From positions 186,001 through 250,000 of the forward strand of contig NZ_PJIL01000004.1 of NCBI RefSeq assembly GCF_002929335.1: a stretch of DNA of 64,000 nt, read 5' to 3'. Under the pieces are notes generated by a model, which saw only the letters and a list, made by a program, of their open reading frames with translations, made no database searches and was not told the DNA's origin. Made by a program: the position numbers and the translations under genes. Below, piece after piece: positions 9,147-17,094 of this stretch (within the stretch, counting starts at the first letter, position 1; every line of letters begins with the position of its first letter). Source of the stretch: Arthrobacter sp. Y81 (GTDB lineage: Bacteria > Actinomycetota > Actinomycetes > Actinomycetales > Micrococcaceae).

Positions 9147-9887
9147 CTAAGGCCGGGTTGGGTCCGATTCCTTCGGGCCCAGCCCGGCTTCTTTGTAGTA
9201 CCCCTCGATGTGGGCTGCCACAAGCCCGGCTGCCGTGCCGCCGTCGTGCTGGTGGATGGCTGCCAGGATTTCGCGGTGTTCCACGCGGAGGCGGGCGGCG
9301 GTGGCCTCCCAGTCGGGAAGGTTGGCCGTGAGCTTGCCGGCATAGCTTTGGATGGCCTCCCGCAGCGAGCCCATCATGGCACTGACCACGGCGTTCCCGG
9401 CGGCTTCGGCGAGGGCCAGGTGGAAGCGGACGTCGAGCGCCAGGAATTCGTCCGTGTCCGGGCACGCCTCCATTTTTTCCAGCAGCGCGGCGGCCTCCGC
9501 CAGCGCCGGGGAGTCCGTGCGCGCCCGGGCCACTGCCCAGGATTCCAGCAGTACGCGCGTCTGGACGATGTCCGCCACCGGGAGGTGCGAGGTGGCCACA
9601 TGCAGGCGCAGCGCCGAGCCGAGCGCCGCCGTCGGGTCCGCGATGACCACGGTGCCGGCTTCGGGACCGGACCCCACGCCCGCGCGCACGACTCCCATGG
9701 CCTCCAGGATCCGGATCGCTTCGCGCACGGAGGTGCGCGAGACCTGCAGTTGTTCGGCGAGCGTCCGCTCCGCCGGGAGCCGTCCGCCCAGGGCCAACTC
9801 GCCGCTGGACAGCTGGTTCTCGATCCATTGCAGGACCAATTGATGGGTACGCATGCGCCAATGGTACTTGATGTGGTTGGACCACAT
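9147..9887 (-). CDS. FadR-type GntR regulator, probable lactate-responsive (LldR-like)
   Basis: A 246-residue regulator with a winged HTH (LGGRLPAERTLAEQLQVSRT, then SVREAIRILEAMG) and a C-terminal all-helical FCD domain (residues about 100-235). It is divergent from lldD and separated from it by two TGGTNNNACCA-type palindromes, the form bound by LldR/FadR regulators, which supports control of lactate oxidation. The longest start (ATG at 9887) lies inside the first operator and has only AAAGG directly before it. An ATG at 9854 lacks a ribosome site, so the start is uncertain. Confidence 0.85.
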   Translation of the reverse strand: MWSNHIKYHWRMRTHQLVLQWIENQLSSGELALGGRLPAERTLAEQLQVSRTSVREAIRILEAMGVVRAGVGSGPEAGTVVIADPTAALGSALRLHVATSHLPVADIVQTRVLLESWAVARARTDSPALAEAAALLEKMEACPDTDEFLALDVRFHLALAEAAGNAVVSAMMGSLREAIQSYAGKLTANLPDWEATAARLRVEHREILAAIHQHDGGTAAGLVAAHIEGYYKEAGLGPKESDPTRP

Positions 9888-9911
9888 CCTTTAGAGTGTG
9901 GTTAGACCACA
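9868..9911 (+). promoter_or_regulatory. lldD promoter with two LldR-type operators
   Basis: ATGTGGTTGGACCACAT (9871-9887) and TGTGGTTAGACCACA (9897-9911) are palindromes sharing TGTGGT-N3-ACCACA; their centres are 25 bases apart. A plus-strand promoter fits between and over them: TTGATG (9868-9873), an 18-base spacer, then TAGAGT (9892-9897). One operator covers the -35 and the other the start region, an arrangement expected for repression by the adjacent GntR protein. The same sites overlap the 5' end of the regulator gene, so autoregulation is likely. Confidence 0.8.
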
Positions 9912-9914
9912 GAA

Positions 9915-9943
9915 ACCATCCTGTCCAGCACCATCCTGTCCAG
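9915..9943 (+). repeat. Tandem 15-base direct repeat in the lldD leader
   Basis: ACCATCCTGTCCAGC at 9915-9929 is followed immediately by ACCATCCTGTCCAG at 9930-9943, a near-perfect tandem duplication in the untranslated leader of lldD, just downstream of the second operator. It does not form an obvious hairpin. It may be a recent slippage duplication or have a leader function. Confidence 0.8.
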
Positions 9944-9974
9944 AGCTACCAAGCCCGATGCCCCGGAGGCAGCA

Positions 9975-11357
9975 ATGACGCACACCATCCAGCCCAGCAA
10001 CCCGGAAACCACGTCGGCCCCCGACGCGACCGACGTGCCCGGCACCGGCTCAGCCCCCGCTGGCCCCGGCGCCTCCGTAGCCGGCGCCTCTGTAACGGGC
10101 GCAGTGAACCGGGCGGAAGCGGCGGTCCCCGCCGCGCTCAAGCGGCGCGTGCCGAAGTACTCGGACCTCGCCCCGCTGATGCAGTTCAAGAAGCCGGAGT
10201 TCAGCCGCGCCGCAAAGCTCCAGCGTGCCAGCACCATCTGGGAGCTGCGGGACATGGCCAAGCGCCGCACCCCGCAGGCGCCCTTCGACTACACCGACGG
10301 CGCTGCGGAAGCCGAAATCACCCTTCGCCGTGCCCGCGAGGCCTTTCTGGACATCGAGTTCCGGCCGGGGATCCTCCGGAACGTCTCCAGTATCGACCTG
10401 AGCACCGACATCCTGGGCAAGCCGTCGCGGCTGCCCGTCGGCATTGCACCCACCGGTTTCACCCGCATGATGCAGTCCGAAGGTGAGTACGCCGGCTCCC
10501 AGGCCGCCGAGGCCGCCGGGATTCCGTACACGCTCTCCACCATGGGCACGGCGTCCATCGAGGACGTCGCCGAGGCCGCGCCCAACGGACGCAACTGGTT
10601 CCAGCTGTACCTGTGGACAGACCGTGACCGCTCCCTCGAACTGATCGAGCGCGCCGCCAGGGCAGGCAACGACACCCTGATGGTCACGGTGGACACCGCC
10701 GTCGCCGGTGCCCGCCTCCGGGACGTCCGCAATGGCATGACCATCCCGCCGGCACTGACCCTGAAGACCGTGCTGGACGCGTCCTACCGTCCGGCCTGGT
10801 GGTTCAACTTCCTCACCCACGAGCCGCTGACGTTCGCGTCGCTCTCGCGGTACACCGGCACGGTGGCGGACCTGATCAACTCCATGTTCGATCCCACACT
10901 CACGTTCGAGGACCTGGACTGGCTGCGTGAAACGTGGAAGGGCAAGCTGGTGGTCAAGGGCATCCAGACAGTTGACGACGCCCGCAAGGTGGTGGACCAC
11001 GGCGCCGACGGCGTGGTGCTCTCCAACCACGGCGGACGCCAGCTGGACCGCGCCCCCATCCCGTTCCACCTGCTGCCCGAGGTCAAGGAAGCCTTCACCA
11101 AGGACAACTCCGGCGCCGCGATCATGCTGGACACCGGCATCATGAGCGGTGCTGACATCATCGCAGCCCTTGCCCTGGGCGCCGACTTCACACTGATCGG
11201 CCGTGCCTACCTGTACGGCCTCATGGCCGGCGGCCGGGCCGGTGTGGACCGCGCCATCCAGATCCTGGAGAAGGACATGGCCCGCACCATGGCCCTGCTG
11301 GGCGTCAGCAAGCTGTCCGAGCTCACCCCGGACCACGTGCGGATCCTCGGCAAGTAG
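9975..11357 (+). CDS. lldD: L-lactate dehydrogenase / alpha-hydroxy-acid oxidase (FMN)
   Basis: A 460-residue FMN-dependent alpha-hydroxy-acid dehydrogenase that oxidises L-lactate to pyruvate at the membrane or cytosol. Visible signatures are [34 protein letters not shown], the lysine in LVVKGIQT, and the active-site loop [12 protein letters not shown] with the catalytic His and Arg. An N-terminal extension of about 50 Ala/Gly/Pro-rich residues makes it longer than E. coli LldD (396). GGAGG lies 5 bases before the ATG. It is monocistronic, divergent from a FadR-type regulator, and followed by a large palindrome that may end transcription. Glycolate or mandelate oxidase activity is possible, but the LldR-like operators favour lactate. 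Confidence 0.88.
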   Translation: MTHTIQPSNPETTSAPDATDVPGTGSAPAGPGASVAGASVTGAVNRAEAAVPAALKRRVPKYSDLAPLMQFKKPEFSRAAKLQRASTIWELRDMAKRRTPQAPFDYTDGAAEAEITLRRAREAFLDIEFRPGILRNVSSIDLSTDILGKPSRLPVGIAPTGFTRMMQSEGEYAGSQAAEAAGIPYTLSTMGTASIEDVAEAAPNGRNWFQLYLWTDRDRSLELIERAARAGNDTLMVTVDTAVAGARLRDVRNGMTIPPALTLKTVLDASYRPAWWFNFLTHEPLTFASLSRYTGTVADLINSMFDPTLTFEDLDWLRETWKGKLVVKGIQTVDDARKVVDHGADGVVLSNHGGRQLDRAPIPFHLLPEVKEAFTKDNSGAAIMLDTGIMSGADIIAALALGADFTLIGRAYLYGLMAGGRAGVDRAIQILEKDMARTMALLGVSKLSELTPDHVRILGK

Positions 11358-11382
11358 GCCGGCCCCGCCGCCGCACGCCCAT

Positions 11383-11448
11383 CCCAACTAAGTAGCAGCA
11401 GGTGTCGTTTTGAGCGCTCAGAACGACACCTGCTGCTACTTACTTGGG
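11383..11448. repeat. Intergenic palindromic repeat, copy 1
   Basis: A 66-base near-perfect palindrome centred on TGAGCGCTCA (11411-11420) with arms CCCAA-TAAGTAGCAGCAGG-TGTCGTT. Only two pairs are mismatched (C/C and T/G). A second copy occurs at 13011-13078 in the same orientation, judged by the same two mismatches. It lies 25 bases after the lldD stop, so it could act as a terminator, but it has no T-tract. Its size and recurrence also fit a REP/MITE-like element. Confidence 0.85.
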
Positions 11449-11616
11449 GATCGGGGCCGTGGCTGTTCACCGGGAACCAGCCGAGCTCGTTCGAAGGATG
11501 TGGCCTACGCTATAAATATCTAGATCTTTACAGCGCTATCTGCATCGGCAGCATCGGCGGATGTCGTGCCTGAAAACGGGGCGCTGTCGAATCACACGGA
11601 GCAGCGGAGGCCAGCG

Positions 11617-12372
11617 ATGGGCGTGAACCGACCAGAAGTAAGCAATACCAGGCAAGGAAACGGCCGTGTCAGCTCCGAGCTGGCTGCCCAGCTCAGTGAC
11701 CTCGCACGGGAGCTGCAGCAGGACGATGATGTCCACGCCGTCCTGTCCGGCATCGTCCAGGCTGCACTTGACCTGATCCCGGGTACCGCGTACGCCTCCA
11801 TTAGCCTCGTTACGGGCCGGAAAAAAGTTGATTCCGAAGTCGCCTCGGGAGACCTGGCCCGCCAAGTCGATGCCCTGCAAAGCTCCACCGGGCAAGGGCC
11901 CTGCCTGGACGCGGCTTACCGGGACCGCGTGGTTCGTGTTCCAGACCTCAGCCGGGAGGACCGCTGGCCCGAATTCTCCCGGGGCGCCGTGAAGCTCGGG
12001 GCACGGAGCATGCTTTCGTTCCAGTTGTTCGTTGAAGGTGATCGGCTCGGCGCGCTGAACCTCTACGGCGCCGACCCGAATGCCTTCGACGACGAATCCG
12101 AGCAGATCGGCCTACTGGTTGCCGCGCACGCGGCCGTTGCTTTCGCGGACTCCCAGAAAATCAATCAGCTTGGCGAAGCGCTGCTTTCCCGGCAACTGAT
12201 CGGCCAGGCTGAAGGCATCCTGATGGAGCGATACAAGCTCACAGCGGAACAGGCCTTCCTCCTCCTTACCCGTGCCAGCTCCAGATCCAACATCAAACTC
12301 CGCGATATTGCCGAACACCTTGCCAGCAGCGGGGAACTTATCGCGCCGAGGTTCTCTGCTGCCGAGAGCTGA
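11617..12372 (+). CDS. GAF-ANTAR domain RNA-binding regulator
   Basis: A 251-residue protein with a GAF sensor domain (residues about 38-178) and a C-terminal ANTAR domain (about 183-238: IGQAEGILMERYKLTAEQAF and KLRDIAEHL). ANTAR proteins bind paired RNA hairpins and prevent termination; the GAF domain would sense a small ligand or redox state. The start is chosen at 11617, because GCGGAGG lies 6 bases upstream; the frame extends to a GTG at 11566 without such a site. A TATAAA at 11511-11516 is a possible -10. It stands alone with a DUF1508 gene between the two palindrome copies. Its RNA targets are unknown. Confidence 0.88.
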   Translation: MGVNRPEVSNTRQGNGRVSSELAAQLSDLARELQQDDDVHAVLSGIVQAALDLIPGTAYASISLVTGRKKVDSEVASGDLARQVDALQSSTGQGPCLDAAYRDRVVRVPDLSREDRWPEFSRGAVKLGARSMLSFQLFVEGDRLGALNLYGADPNAFDDESEQIGLLVAAHAAVAFADSQKINQLGEALLSRQLIGQAEGILMERYKLTAEQAFLLLTRASSRSNIKLRDIAEHLASSGELIAPRFSAAES

Positions 12373-12401
12373 GCGGCCGCGACGGCGCAGCCATCTTCTG
12401 T

Positions 12402-12420
12402 CGCCTGGTAAATCCAGGCG
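12402..12420 (+). terminator. Short hairpin after GAF-ANTAR gene
   Basis: CGCCTGG-TAAAT-CCAGGCG forms a 7-base-pair stem with a 5-base loop, 30 bases after the stop codon and followed by CTGTCTTG. It resembles a weak intrinsic terminator. A TATAGT at 12434-12439 just downstream could be the -10 of the next gene. Confidence 0.5.
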
Positions 12421-12486
12421 CTGTCTTGTGGCGTATAGTCAGACAAGGTCAAGACGCGGCCATTGGAACCTCATTGTGGAGCTACC

Positions 12487-12822
12487 ATGCCGAAGTTTTC
12501 CCAGGGCCTGCCTGCCGCCGCCAAAGGCGCACACGTGTATCGGGGCCGGCCACTTGTCCCGGCGCCAGCAGGGCCCGACGCCGTTCCCGTCGATGAAATT
12601 CCTTGGCGCTCAACGCCCGGTACGTTTGAGATTGTCCGCGCCAACGGAGGAGGGTTCCTCTTACGGCTCGTTGATGGGAACGGGACGGTGCTTGCCTTCT
12701 CCCGAACTTATCCCGACATTTCCGCCGCGGTGAAAGGTGTCGAGGCGGTGCGGGAAGGCGCTGCCACGTCCTACATTTCGGACCAGACAGCCCGGTCTCC
12801 GGTGCCGACCCGATTCGGATGA
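12487..12822 (+). CDS. DUF1508 (YegP-like) protein with N-terminal extension
   Basis: A 111-residue protein whose second half is a DUF1508 unit: GTFEIVRANGGGFLLRLVDG, then GNGTVLAFSR and AVKGVEAVREGA. DUF1508 domains are small beta-rich folds of uncertain function, often stress-related. The first 45 residues are a Pro/Ala-rich extension not found in the second DUF1508 protein of this window (47261). The ATG at 12487 follows GTGGAG with a 5-base spacer; an upstream TTG at 12463 is in frame but less likely. It follows the GAF-ANTAR gene in the segment bounded by the two palindromic repeats. Confidence 0.7.
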   Translation: MPKFSQGLPAAAKGAHVYRGRPLVPAPAGPDAVPVDEIPWRSTPGTFEIVRANGGGFLLRLVDGNGTVLAFSRTYPDISAAVKGVEAVREGAATSYISDQTARSPVPTRFG

Positions 12823-12932
12823 CGCCGGGTCCGTGAGCGGGGGGCAAGCCCAACTTCGTATAACCACGACGTCTGCCTGCCTAAGACACCAATCCCCCGA
12901 CGCCTTGCGTAGCGCTAGCTGACATAACCGCC

Positions 12933-12950
12933 GACACGGGATCCCGTGTC
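12933..12950. repeat. Perfect 18-base palindrome
   Basis: GACACGGGATCCCGTGTC is a perfect inverted repeat with no loop. Flanking ACCG (12927-12930) and CGGT (12951-12954) extend it with a two-base bulge. It lies in the 262-base gap between the DUF1508 gene and the second palindrome copy. It could be a terminator (no T-tract) or a dimeric regulator site. Nothing else recognisable was seen in this gap apart from the palindrome at 13011-13078. Confidence 0.6.
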
Positions 12951-13010
12951 CGGTGGCTGCCGATCACCATTGGGGGGACCGGCAGTCAATCGGAGACTCG
13001 CAGCCGCCCC

Positions 13011-13078
13011 ACCCAACTAGGTAGCAGCAGATGTCGTTTTGAGCGCTCAGAACGACACCTGCTGCTACCTACTTGGGT
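13011..13078. repeat. Intergenic palindromic repeat, copy 2
   Basis: A second copy of the 11383-11448 palindrome, centred on TGAGCGCTCA (13040-13049). Relative to copy 1, an A-T pair in the stem is replaced by G-C on both arms (TAAGTAG/CTACTTA becomes TAGGTAG/CTACCTA). This compensatory change implies selection for base pairing. One extra mismatch (A opposite C) occurs in the AGATGTCG arm. It ends 7 bases from the stop of the convergent ArsR-type gene, so it may terminate that transcript. Confidence 0.85.
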
Positions 13079-13084
13079 ATTGGG

Positions 13085-13663
13085 CTACTTCTTGCGTCCG
13101 AACTTTGGCAGGTTCGCAATGAGGTCGGCGGCCTTCGTGGCGGCACGGCCCACGGTGCGGCCGATCTGCTGCGGCACAGAGTCATCCCCGGCCGTGGCCA
13201 CCGGAATCGCAACGGCCGGGCTCAGCTGCCCGCCCGCGGAGGCTCCGGACACTTCCGCGGCGGCGGGGCGGGCCGTCCCTGCGCTGGCCGGCACCGGCGA
13301 CGGCGCCGCGGCCACGGGTTCGGCGGCCTGCTCCGTTTTTTCCTCCAGGATCCGCGCGGACGGTGAGCTTGCGGCCGGTGCGCTTGCGACGGCGGCCCGC
13401 GGCCCGACGTCGAACGTCTCCAGCCAGCTGGCCACACCGGCAAGCGGTTTGGGATTCAGCGCGTAGTAGCGCTTCTGGCCCTGGGCACGCATGCTGACGA
13501 GGTCGGCCTCGCGGAGTACTTTCAAATGCTTGGAAATGGTGGGCTGGCTGGCGTCCAGTTCCTCAACCAGCTCGCCCACTGCTTTGTCCCCCGAGCGGAG
13601 GGATACCAGAATGTCACGCCGGGTTGCCTCAGCAATGACGGCAAATACGTCGTCTGTCACCAT
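13085..13663 (-). CDS. ArsR-type winged-helix regulator with long Ala/Pro-rich tail
   Basis: A 192-residue protein. The first 80 residues form an ArsR-like winged helix: FAVIAEATRRDILVSLRSG, GELVEELDASQPTISKHLKV, then LREADLVSMRAQGQKRYYAL. No metal-binding cysteine motif is seen, so it is probably not a metal sensor. Residues about 95-165 are Ala/Pro/Ser-rich and disordered. The last 25 residues (QQIGRTVGRAATKAADLIAN then LPKFGRKK) form a basic amphipathic segment that may contact membrane or nucleic acid. Start is at the ATG after AGGGTGG; a longer frame to 13699 is open. No clear target; a small membrane protein gene is divergent. Confidence 0.75.
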   Translation of the reverse strand: MVTDDVFAVIAEATRRDILVSLRSGDKAVGELVEELDASQPTISKHLKVLREADLVSMRAQGQKRYYALNPKPLAGVASWLETFDVGPRAAVASAPAASSPSARILEEKTEQAAEPVAAAPSPVPASAGTARPAAAEVSGASAGGQLSPAVAIPVATAGDDSVPQQIGRTVGRAATKAADLIANLPKFGRKK

Positions 13664-13816
13664 GTGATCCACCCTAGCGACATATACGCCGGATGGCATC
13701 CACTATTTCGCCCCGCGCACGGGCCATTGCCCCGTACCGGCCACGGTGCTAGAACGGACTCACGGTTGCCCCGGGCTGTCCGGCTGCGGCCGCACAAACA
13801 TGAGGGGTGGGTGGCC

Positions 13817-14311
13817 ATGGATTTCCTGCGCCAGCAGCTGTTCAACATCATCGCTTTTGTGTTTTTGGGCCTGTTCGTGGCGGTCTGGACCTCCGTGCTG
13901 CTGCGCGTCGGGTTCTGGGTTCCGGACGGCAGGACTGTGGCGCCGCCGTTGAACGGCGCCCTGGTCACCGCCGCAGGTGTGCTGGCCACATCACTGAGCT
14001 CACTGACGGCGTCGGCCCTGGGGTTCACCATCGCCGAGGTCCGCCGCGACGAGGAAGTCCGCCGTGATCTCCAGCCCGGCGACGCCGACGCCGGCGTTGC
14101 CTTCAACCCGGCCGAAGTCACGGCCCGGCTGTCCCCGCGGATCGTGGCGGCGGTAGTGGTTTACCTGGCGGTGGGGCTGCTGGTCCTGCTGCTGTGGCTG
14201 GTCAAGGGAACCGCGTCCACGGACCTGATCGGCGCCTTCGCGCTGTCCCTGCTGGGCTGGCTCATCGGAGCCGCCGGAGTGGTGTTCCAGACGGAAAAGC
14301 CGGTCACCTAG
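13817..14311 (+). CDS. Small membrane protein, three predicted TM segments
   Basis: A 164-residue protein of unknown function. Hydrophobic segments lie at about residues 8-30 (IIAFVFLGLFVAVWTSVLL), 45-68 and 110-160 (VVYLAVGLLVLLLWLV and GAFALSLLGWLIGAAGVVF), separated by a charged loop IAEVRRDEEVRRDLQPGDAD. GAGGGGTGG precedes the ATG at 13817, and a GTG at 13811 is also possible. It is divergent from an ArsR-type gene and convergent with the deacetylase gene. No family was recognised. Confidence 0.65.
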   Translation: MDFLRQQLFNIIAFVFLGLFVAVWTSVLLRVGFWVPDGRTVAPPLNGALVTAAGVLATSLSSLTASALGFTIAEVRRDEEVRRDLQPGDADAGVAFNPAEVTARLSPRIVAAVVVYLAVGLLVLLLWLVKGTASTDLIGAFALSLLGWLIGAAGVVFQTEKPVT

Positions 14312-14332
14312 CCGGCGCAGCCGAAGCACACG

Positions 14333-15556
14333 CTAGTCGAACCAGGGATCCAGGCCGTAGAGCGGGAACAGTTCCTTGCGCGTGGCCATCACCGTACGGT
14401 CCACCTCGTCATTGGGATCGAAGCCGACCTCCCACGAACGCCACCACAGATCCACGTCGTCGCCCATGAGCTCGGGCGCGGACACACCGTATTTGGCTCC
14501 GTACTTGTCCTGGACGTACTCCCGCCAATCCTCGGGAACCGGAGTGCGGAGCGGGACCGGCCGGCCGGCGGCGATTGCAATCAGGTGGCTCCAGGAGCGC
14601 GGCACCACGGTGATCACGTTGTAGCCGCCTCCGCCCGTGGCAATCCACCGGTTGCCGCAGTAGCGGGCAGCAAGGTTCCCGACGGCGGTGGCGGCTTCGC
14701 GCTGGCCGTCCACGCTGATGTTGAGGTGCGTGAGGGGATCCAGCCGGTGCGAGTCGCAGCCGTGCTGGCTCACGATGACCTCGGGTTCAAAGGCACCGAT
14801 CAGCTGCGGCACCACGGCATGGAAGGCCCGCAGCCAGCCGGCGTCGCCCGTCCCTGAAGGAAGGGCCACGTTGACTGCGCTGCCTTGGGCGTTGGGGCCG
14901 CCGATCTCGTTGGCGAAGCCCGTGCCGGGGAACAGCGTCAGCCCGGTCTCGTGCAGGGAAATGGTGAGGACCCGGGGATCATCCCAGAAGATGCTCTGCG
15001 TCCCGTCGCCGTGGTGGGCGTCGACGTCGATATATGCCACACGCTGCACACCGCCGTCGAGCAGCTTCTGGATCGCCAGGGCGGCGTCGTTGTAGATGCA
15101 AAAGCCGCTGGCGCGGTCCCGGGCCGCGTGATGCATGCCCCCGCCGAAATTGACTGCCCGCACGGCACTGCCGTCCAGGATCGCACCGGCCGCCAGCAGC
15201 GAACCGCCGGCAAGCCGGGCACTGGCCTCGTGCATCCCGGCGAAAGCGGGGTCGTCCTCCGTGCCGAGGCCGCGCTCCAGGTCGGGGACGTCCGGGTTCA
15301 AGCTGACGCGCCGGACCGCCGCCACGAACTCGGGGCTGTGAACGGTGCACAGTTCGTCGTCGCCAGCCACGTCCGGGGCCGCCACGGTGACGTGCGCCAG
15401 GTCCAGCAGGCCCAGGCTTTGGGCCAGACGGGCGGTGAGCTCCATGCGTTCGGGGGCCATCGGGTGTCCGTGGCCGAAGTTGTAGGCGGTCATGGCCATG
15501 TCCCACACCACCGTCGTTGGCAGTGCGGGCTGAGCGAGTCCGGGCAGGAATGTCAT
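14333..15556 (-). CDS. AcuC-like histone deacetylase-family amidohydrolase
   Basis: A 407-residue class I/II HDAC-fold protein. The core shows GHPMAPERMELT, NFGGGMHHA, SGFCIYNDAALAI, the zinc-binding YIDVDAHHGDGTQ segment, SLHETGLTLFPGTG and SQHGCDSHRLDPL. In Bacillus, AcuC deacetylates acetyl-CoA synthetase; an acs gene is present 36 kb away, so a similar role is plausible but not shown. The start at 15556 has no ribosome site, but a TAGCCT -10-like element lies 7 bases upstream, suggesting a leaderless mRNA. A further 29 codons upstream are open and less likely. Divergent from trkH. Confidence 0.85.
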   Translation of the reverse strand: MTFLPGLAQPALPTTVVWDMAMTAYNFGHGHPMAPERMELTARLAQSLGLLDLAHVTVAAPDVAGDDELCTVHSPEFVAAVRRVSLNPDVPDLERGLGTEDDPAFAGMHEASARLAGGSLLAAGAILDGSAVRAVNFGGGMHHAARDRASGFCIYNDAALAIQKLLDGGVQRVAYIDVDAHHGDGTQSIFWDDPRVLTISLHETGLTLFPGTGFANEIGGPNAQGSAVNVALPSGTGDAGWLRAFHAVVPQLIGAFEPEVIVSQHGCDSHRLDPLTHLNISVDGQREAATAVGNLAARYCGNRWIATGGGGYNVITVVPRSWSHLIAIAAGRPVPLRTPVPEDWREYVQDKYGAKYGVSAPELMGDDVDLWWRSWEVGFDPNDEVDRTVMATRKELFPLYGLDPWFD

Positions 15557-15660
15557 CAAGGACAGGCTACCTGAGCCCGGTGGCAGAAATTCCCGGTCAT
15601 CGCGCGGAATATAGTGGTTTACTACTGAAGGAAGCAGTTTCAACCGAGGAAAAGCCGCAC

Positions 15661-17094
15661 ATGACGCAAAGCCAGCCGAGGTCCAAGAGCCCGGCTAACT
15701 GGCATCCCGGCATGCCGGAGCGGGAGGGCCTGTGGATCTTCACAGGCATCCGCGACTTCATCGACAACATCGCCAACACCTCACCCGCGCGGCTGGCACT
15801 GACTGCGTTCGGAGTTGTCATCCTTGTGTTCACGGGACTCCTGTCCCTGCCGGCGTCGTCCGCCACGGGCGACTTCACTCCCCTGCACCAGGCCCTGTTC
15901 ACCGCGGTGTCCGCTGTCTGCGTCACCGGCCTGACTGTGGTGTCCACCGCCGTGCACTGGTCCTTCTTCGGTCAGCTGGTCATCCTGATCGGCATTTTCG
16001 TGGGCGGCCTGGGCACCCTGACCCTGGCCTCGCTGCTGGCGCTGATGGTCAGCAAGAAGCTCGGCGTGCGCGGCAAGCTGATCGCCCAGGAAGCCATGAA
16101 CAACGCCGGCCGGCTCGGCGAGGTGGGTACCCTGCTGCGGATCGTCATCACCACGTCCGTGGTCATTGAGGCAGTCCTGGCGCTGGCTCTGGTCCCCCGG
16201 TTCCTGACGCTGGGCGAAAGCTTCGGGCAGTCTGTGTGGCACGGCGTCTTTTACGCCATCTCGTCCTTCAACAACGCCGGATTCACGCCGCACTCGGACG
16301 GAATTGTCCCCTACGAAACCGACCTGTGGATCCTCATTCCGCTGATGCTCGGCGTGTTCTTCGGCAGCCTGGGCTTCCCCGTGGTGATGGTGCTGCAGCA
16401 GAACGGGCTGAACTGGAAGAAATGGAACCTGCACACCAAGCTGACCATCCAGGTATCATTCATCCTGCTGGCTGCCGGAACCGTGCTGTGGGGGCTGATG
16501 GAGTGGGAAAACATGCGGACCATCGGTTCCATGGACGTCGGCGACAAAATCACGCACTCGCTCTTCGCCTCCGTCATGACCCGGTCCGGCGGCTTCAACC
16601 TGGTGGACCAGAACCACATGGAATCCACCACCATGCTCCTCACGGATGCGCTGATGTTCGCCGGCGGCGGTTCGGCGTCAACTGCCGGCGGCATCAAGGT
16701 GACCACCATCGCCGTGATGTTCCTGGCCATCGTGGCCGAAGCCCGCGGCGACGCCGACGTGAAGGTCTACGGCCGCACCATCCCGCAGGGAACCATGCGG
16801 GTTGCCATCTCGGTGATCGTCGCCGGCGCAACCCTGGTTTCCGTTTCAGCCTTCACGCTCCTGCACATCAGTGGCGCGCCCCTGGACCGGGTGCTGTTCG
16901 AGACCATCTCAGCCTTCGCCACCGTGGGCCTCAGCACCAACCTCAGTGCCGAGCTGCCGCCGTCGGGCGTTTATGTCCTGTCCGCGCTGATGTTTGCGGG
17001 CCGCGTCGGCACCGTAACCCTTGCCGCTGCCCTGGCGTTGCGCCAGCGCAGCCAGCTGTACCACTACCCGGAAGAGAGGCCCATCATTGGCTGA
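15661..17094 (+). CDS. trkH: TrkH/KtrB-family potassium uptake channel subunit
   Basis: A 477-residue membrane protein forming the K+-translocating subunit of a Trk/Ktr system. The four pore-loop selectivity segments are recognisable: AVCVTGLT, SFNNAGFT, TRSGGFN and FATVGLST. Eight or more TM helices are evident. The ATG at 15661 follows GAGGAAA; the frame is open further upstream but without a ribosome site. Its stop overlaps the TTG start of the downstream TrkA gene, so both subunits are translationally coupled. The divergent neighbour is the deacetylase gene, with a 104-base shared promoter region containing TATAGT at 15610-15615. Confidence 0.9.
   Translation: MTQSQPRSKSPANWHPGMPEREGLWIFTGIRDFIDNIANTSPARLALTAFGVVILVFTGLLSLPASSATGDFTPLHQALFTAVSAVCVTGLTVVSTAVHWSFFGQLVILIGIFVGGLGTLTLASLLALMVSKKLGVRGKLIAQEAMNNAGRLGEVGTLLRIVITTSVVIEAVLALALVPRFLTLGESFGQSVWHGVFYAISSFNNAGFTPHSDGIVPYETDLWILIPLMLGVFFGSLGFPVVMVLQQNGLNWKKWNLHTKLTIQVSFILLAAGTVLWGLMEWENMRTIGSMDVGDKITHSLFASVMTRSGGFNLVDQNHMESTTMLLTDALMFAGGGSASTAGGIKVTTIAVMFLAIVAEARGDADVKVYGRTIPQGTMRVAISVIVAGATLVSVSAFTLLHISGAPLDRVLFETISAFATVGLSTNLSAELPPSGVYVLSALMFAGRVGTVTLAAALALRQRSQLYHYPEERPIIG

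Noticed and set aside
6797..9343. 848-codon open frame antisense to the beta-glucosidase
   Set aside because: High GC leaves long antisense frames open. The translation is His/Gly/Val-rich without domains, while the plus strand is a full GH3 enzyme.
11566..11616. GTG at 11566 as the GAF-ANTAR start
   Set aside because: The ATG at 11617 has a strong GGAGG at proper spacing, and the extra 17 residues look non-coding.
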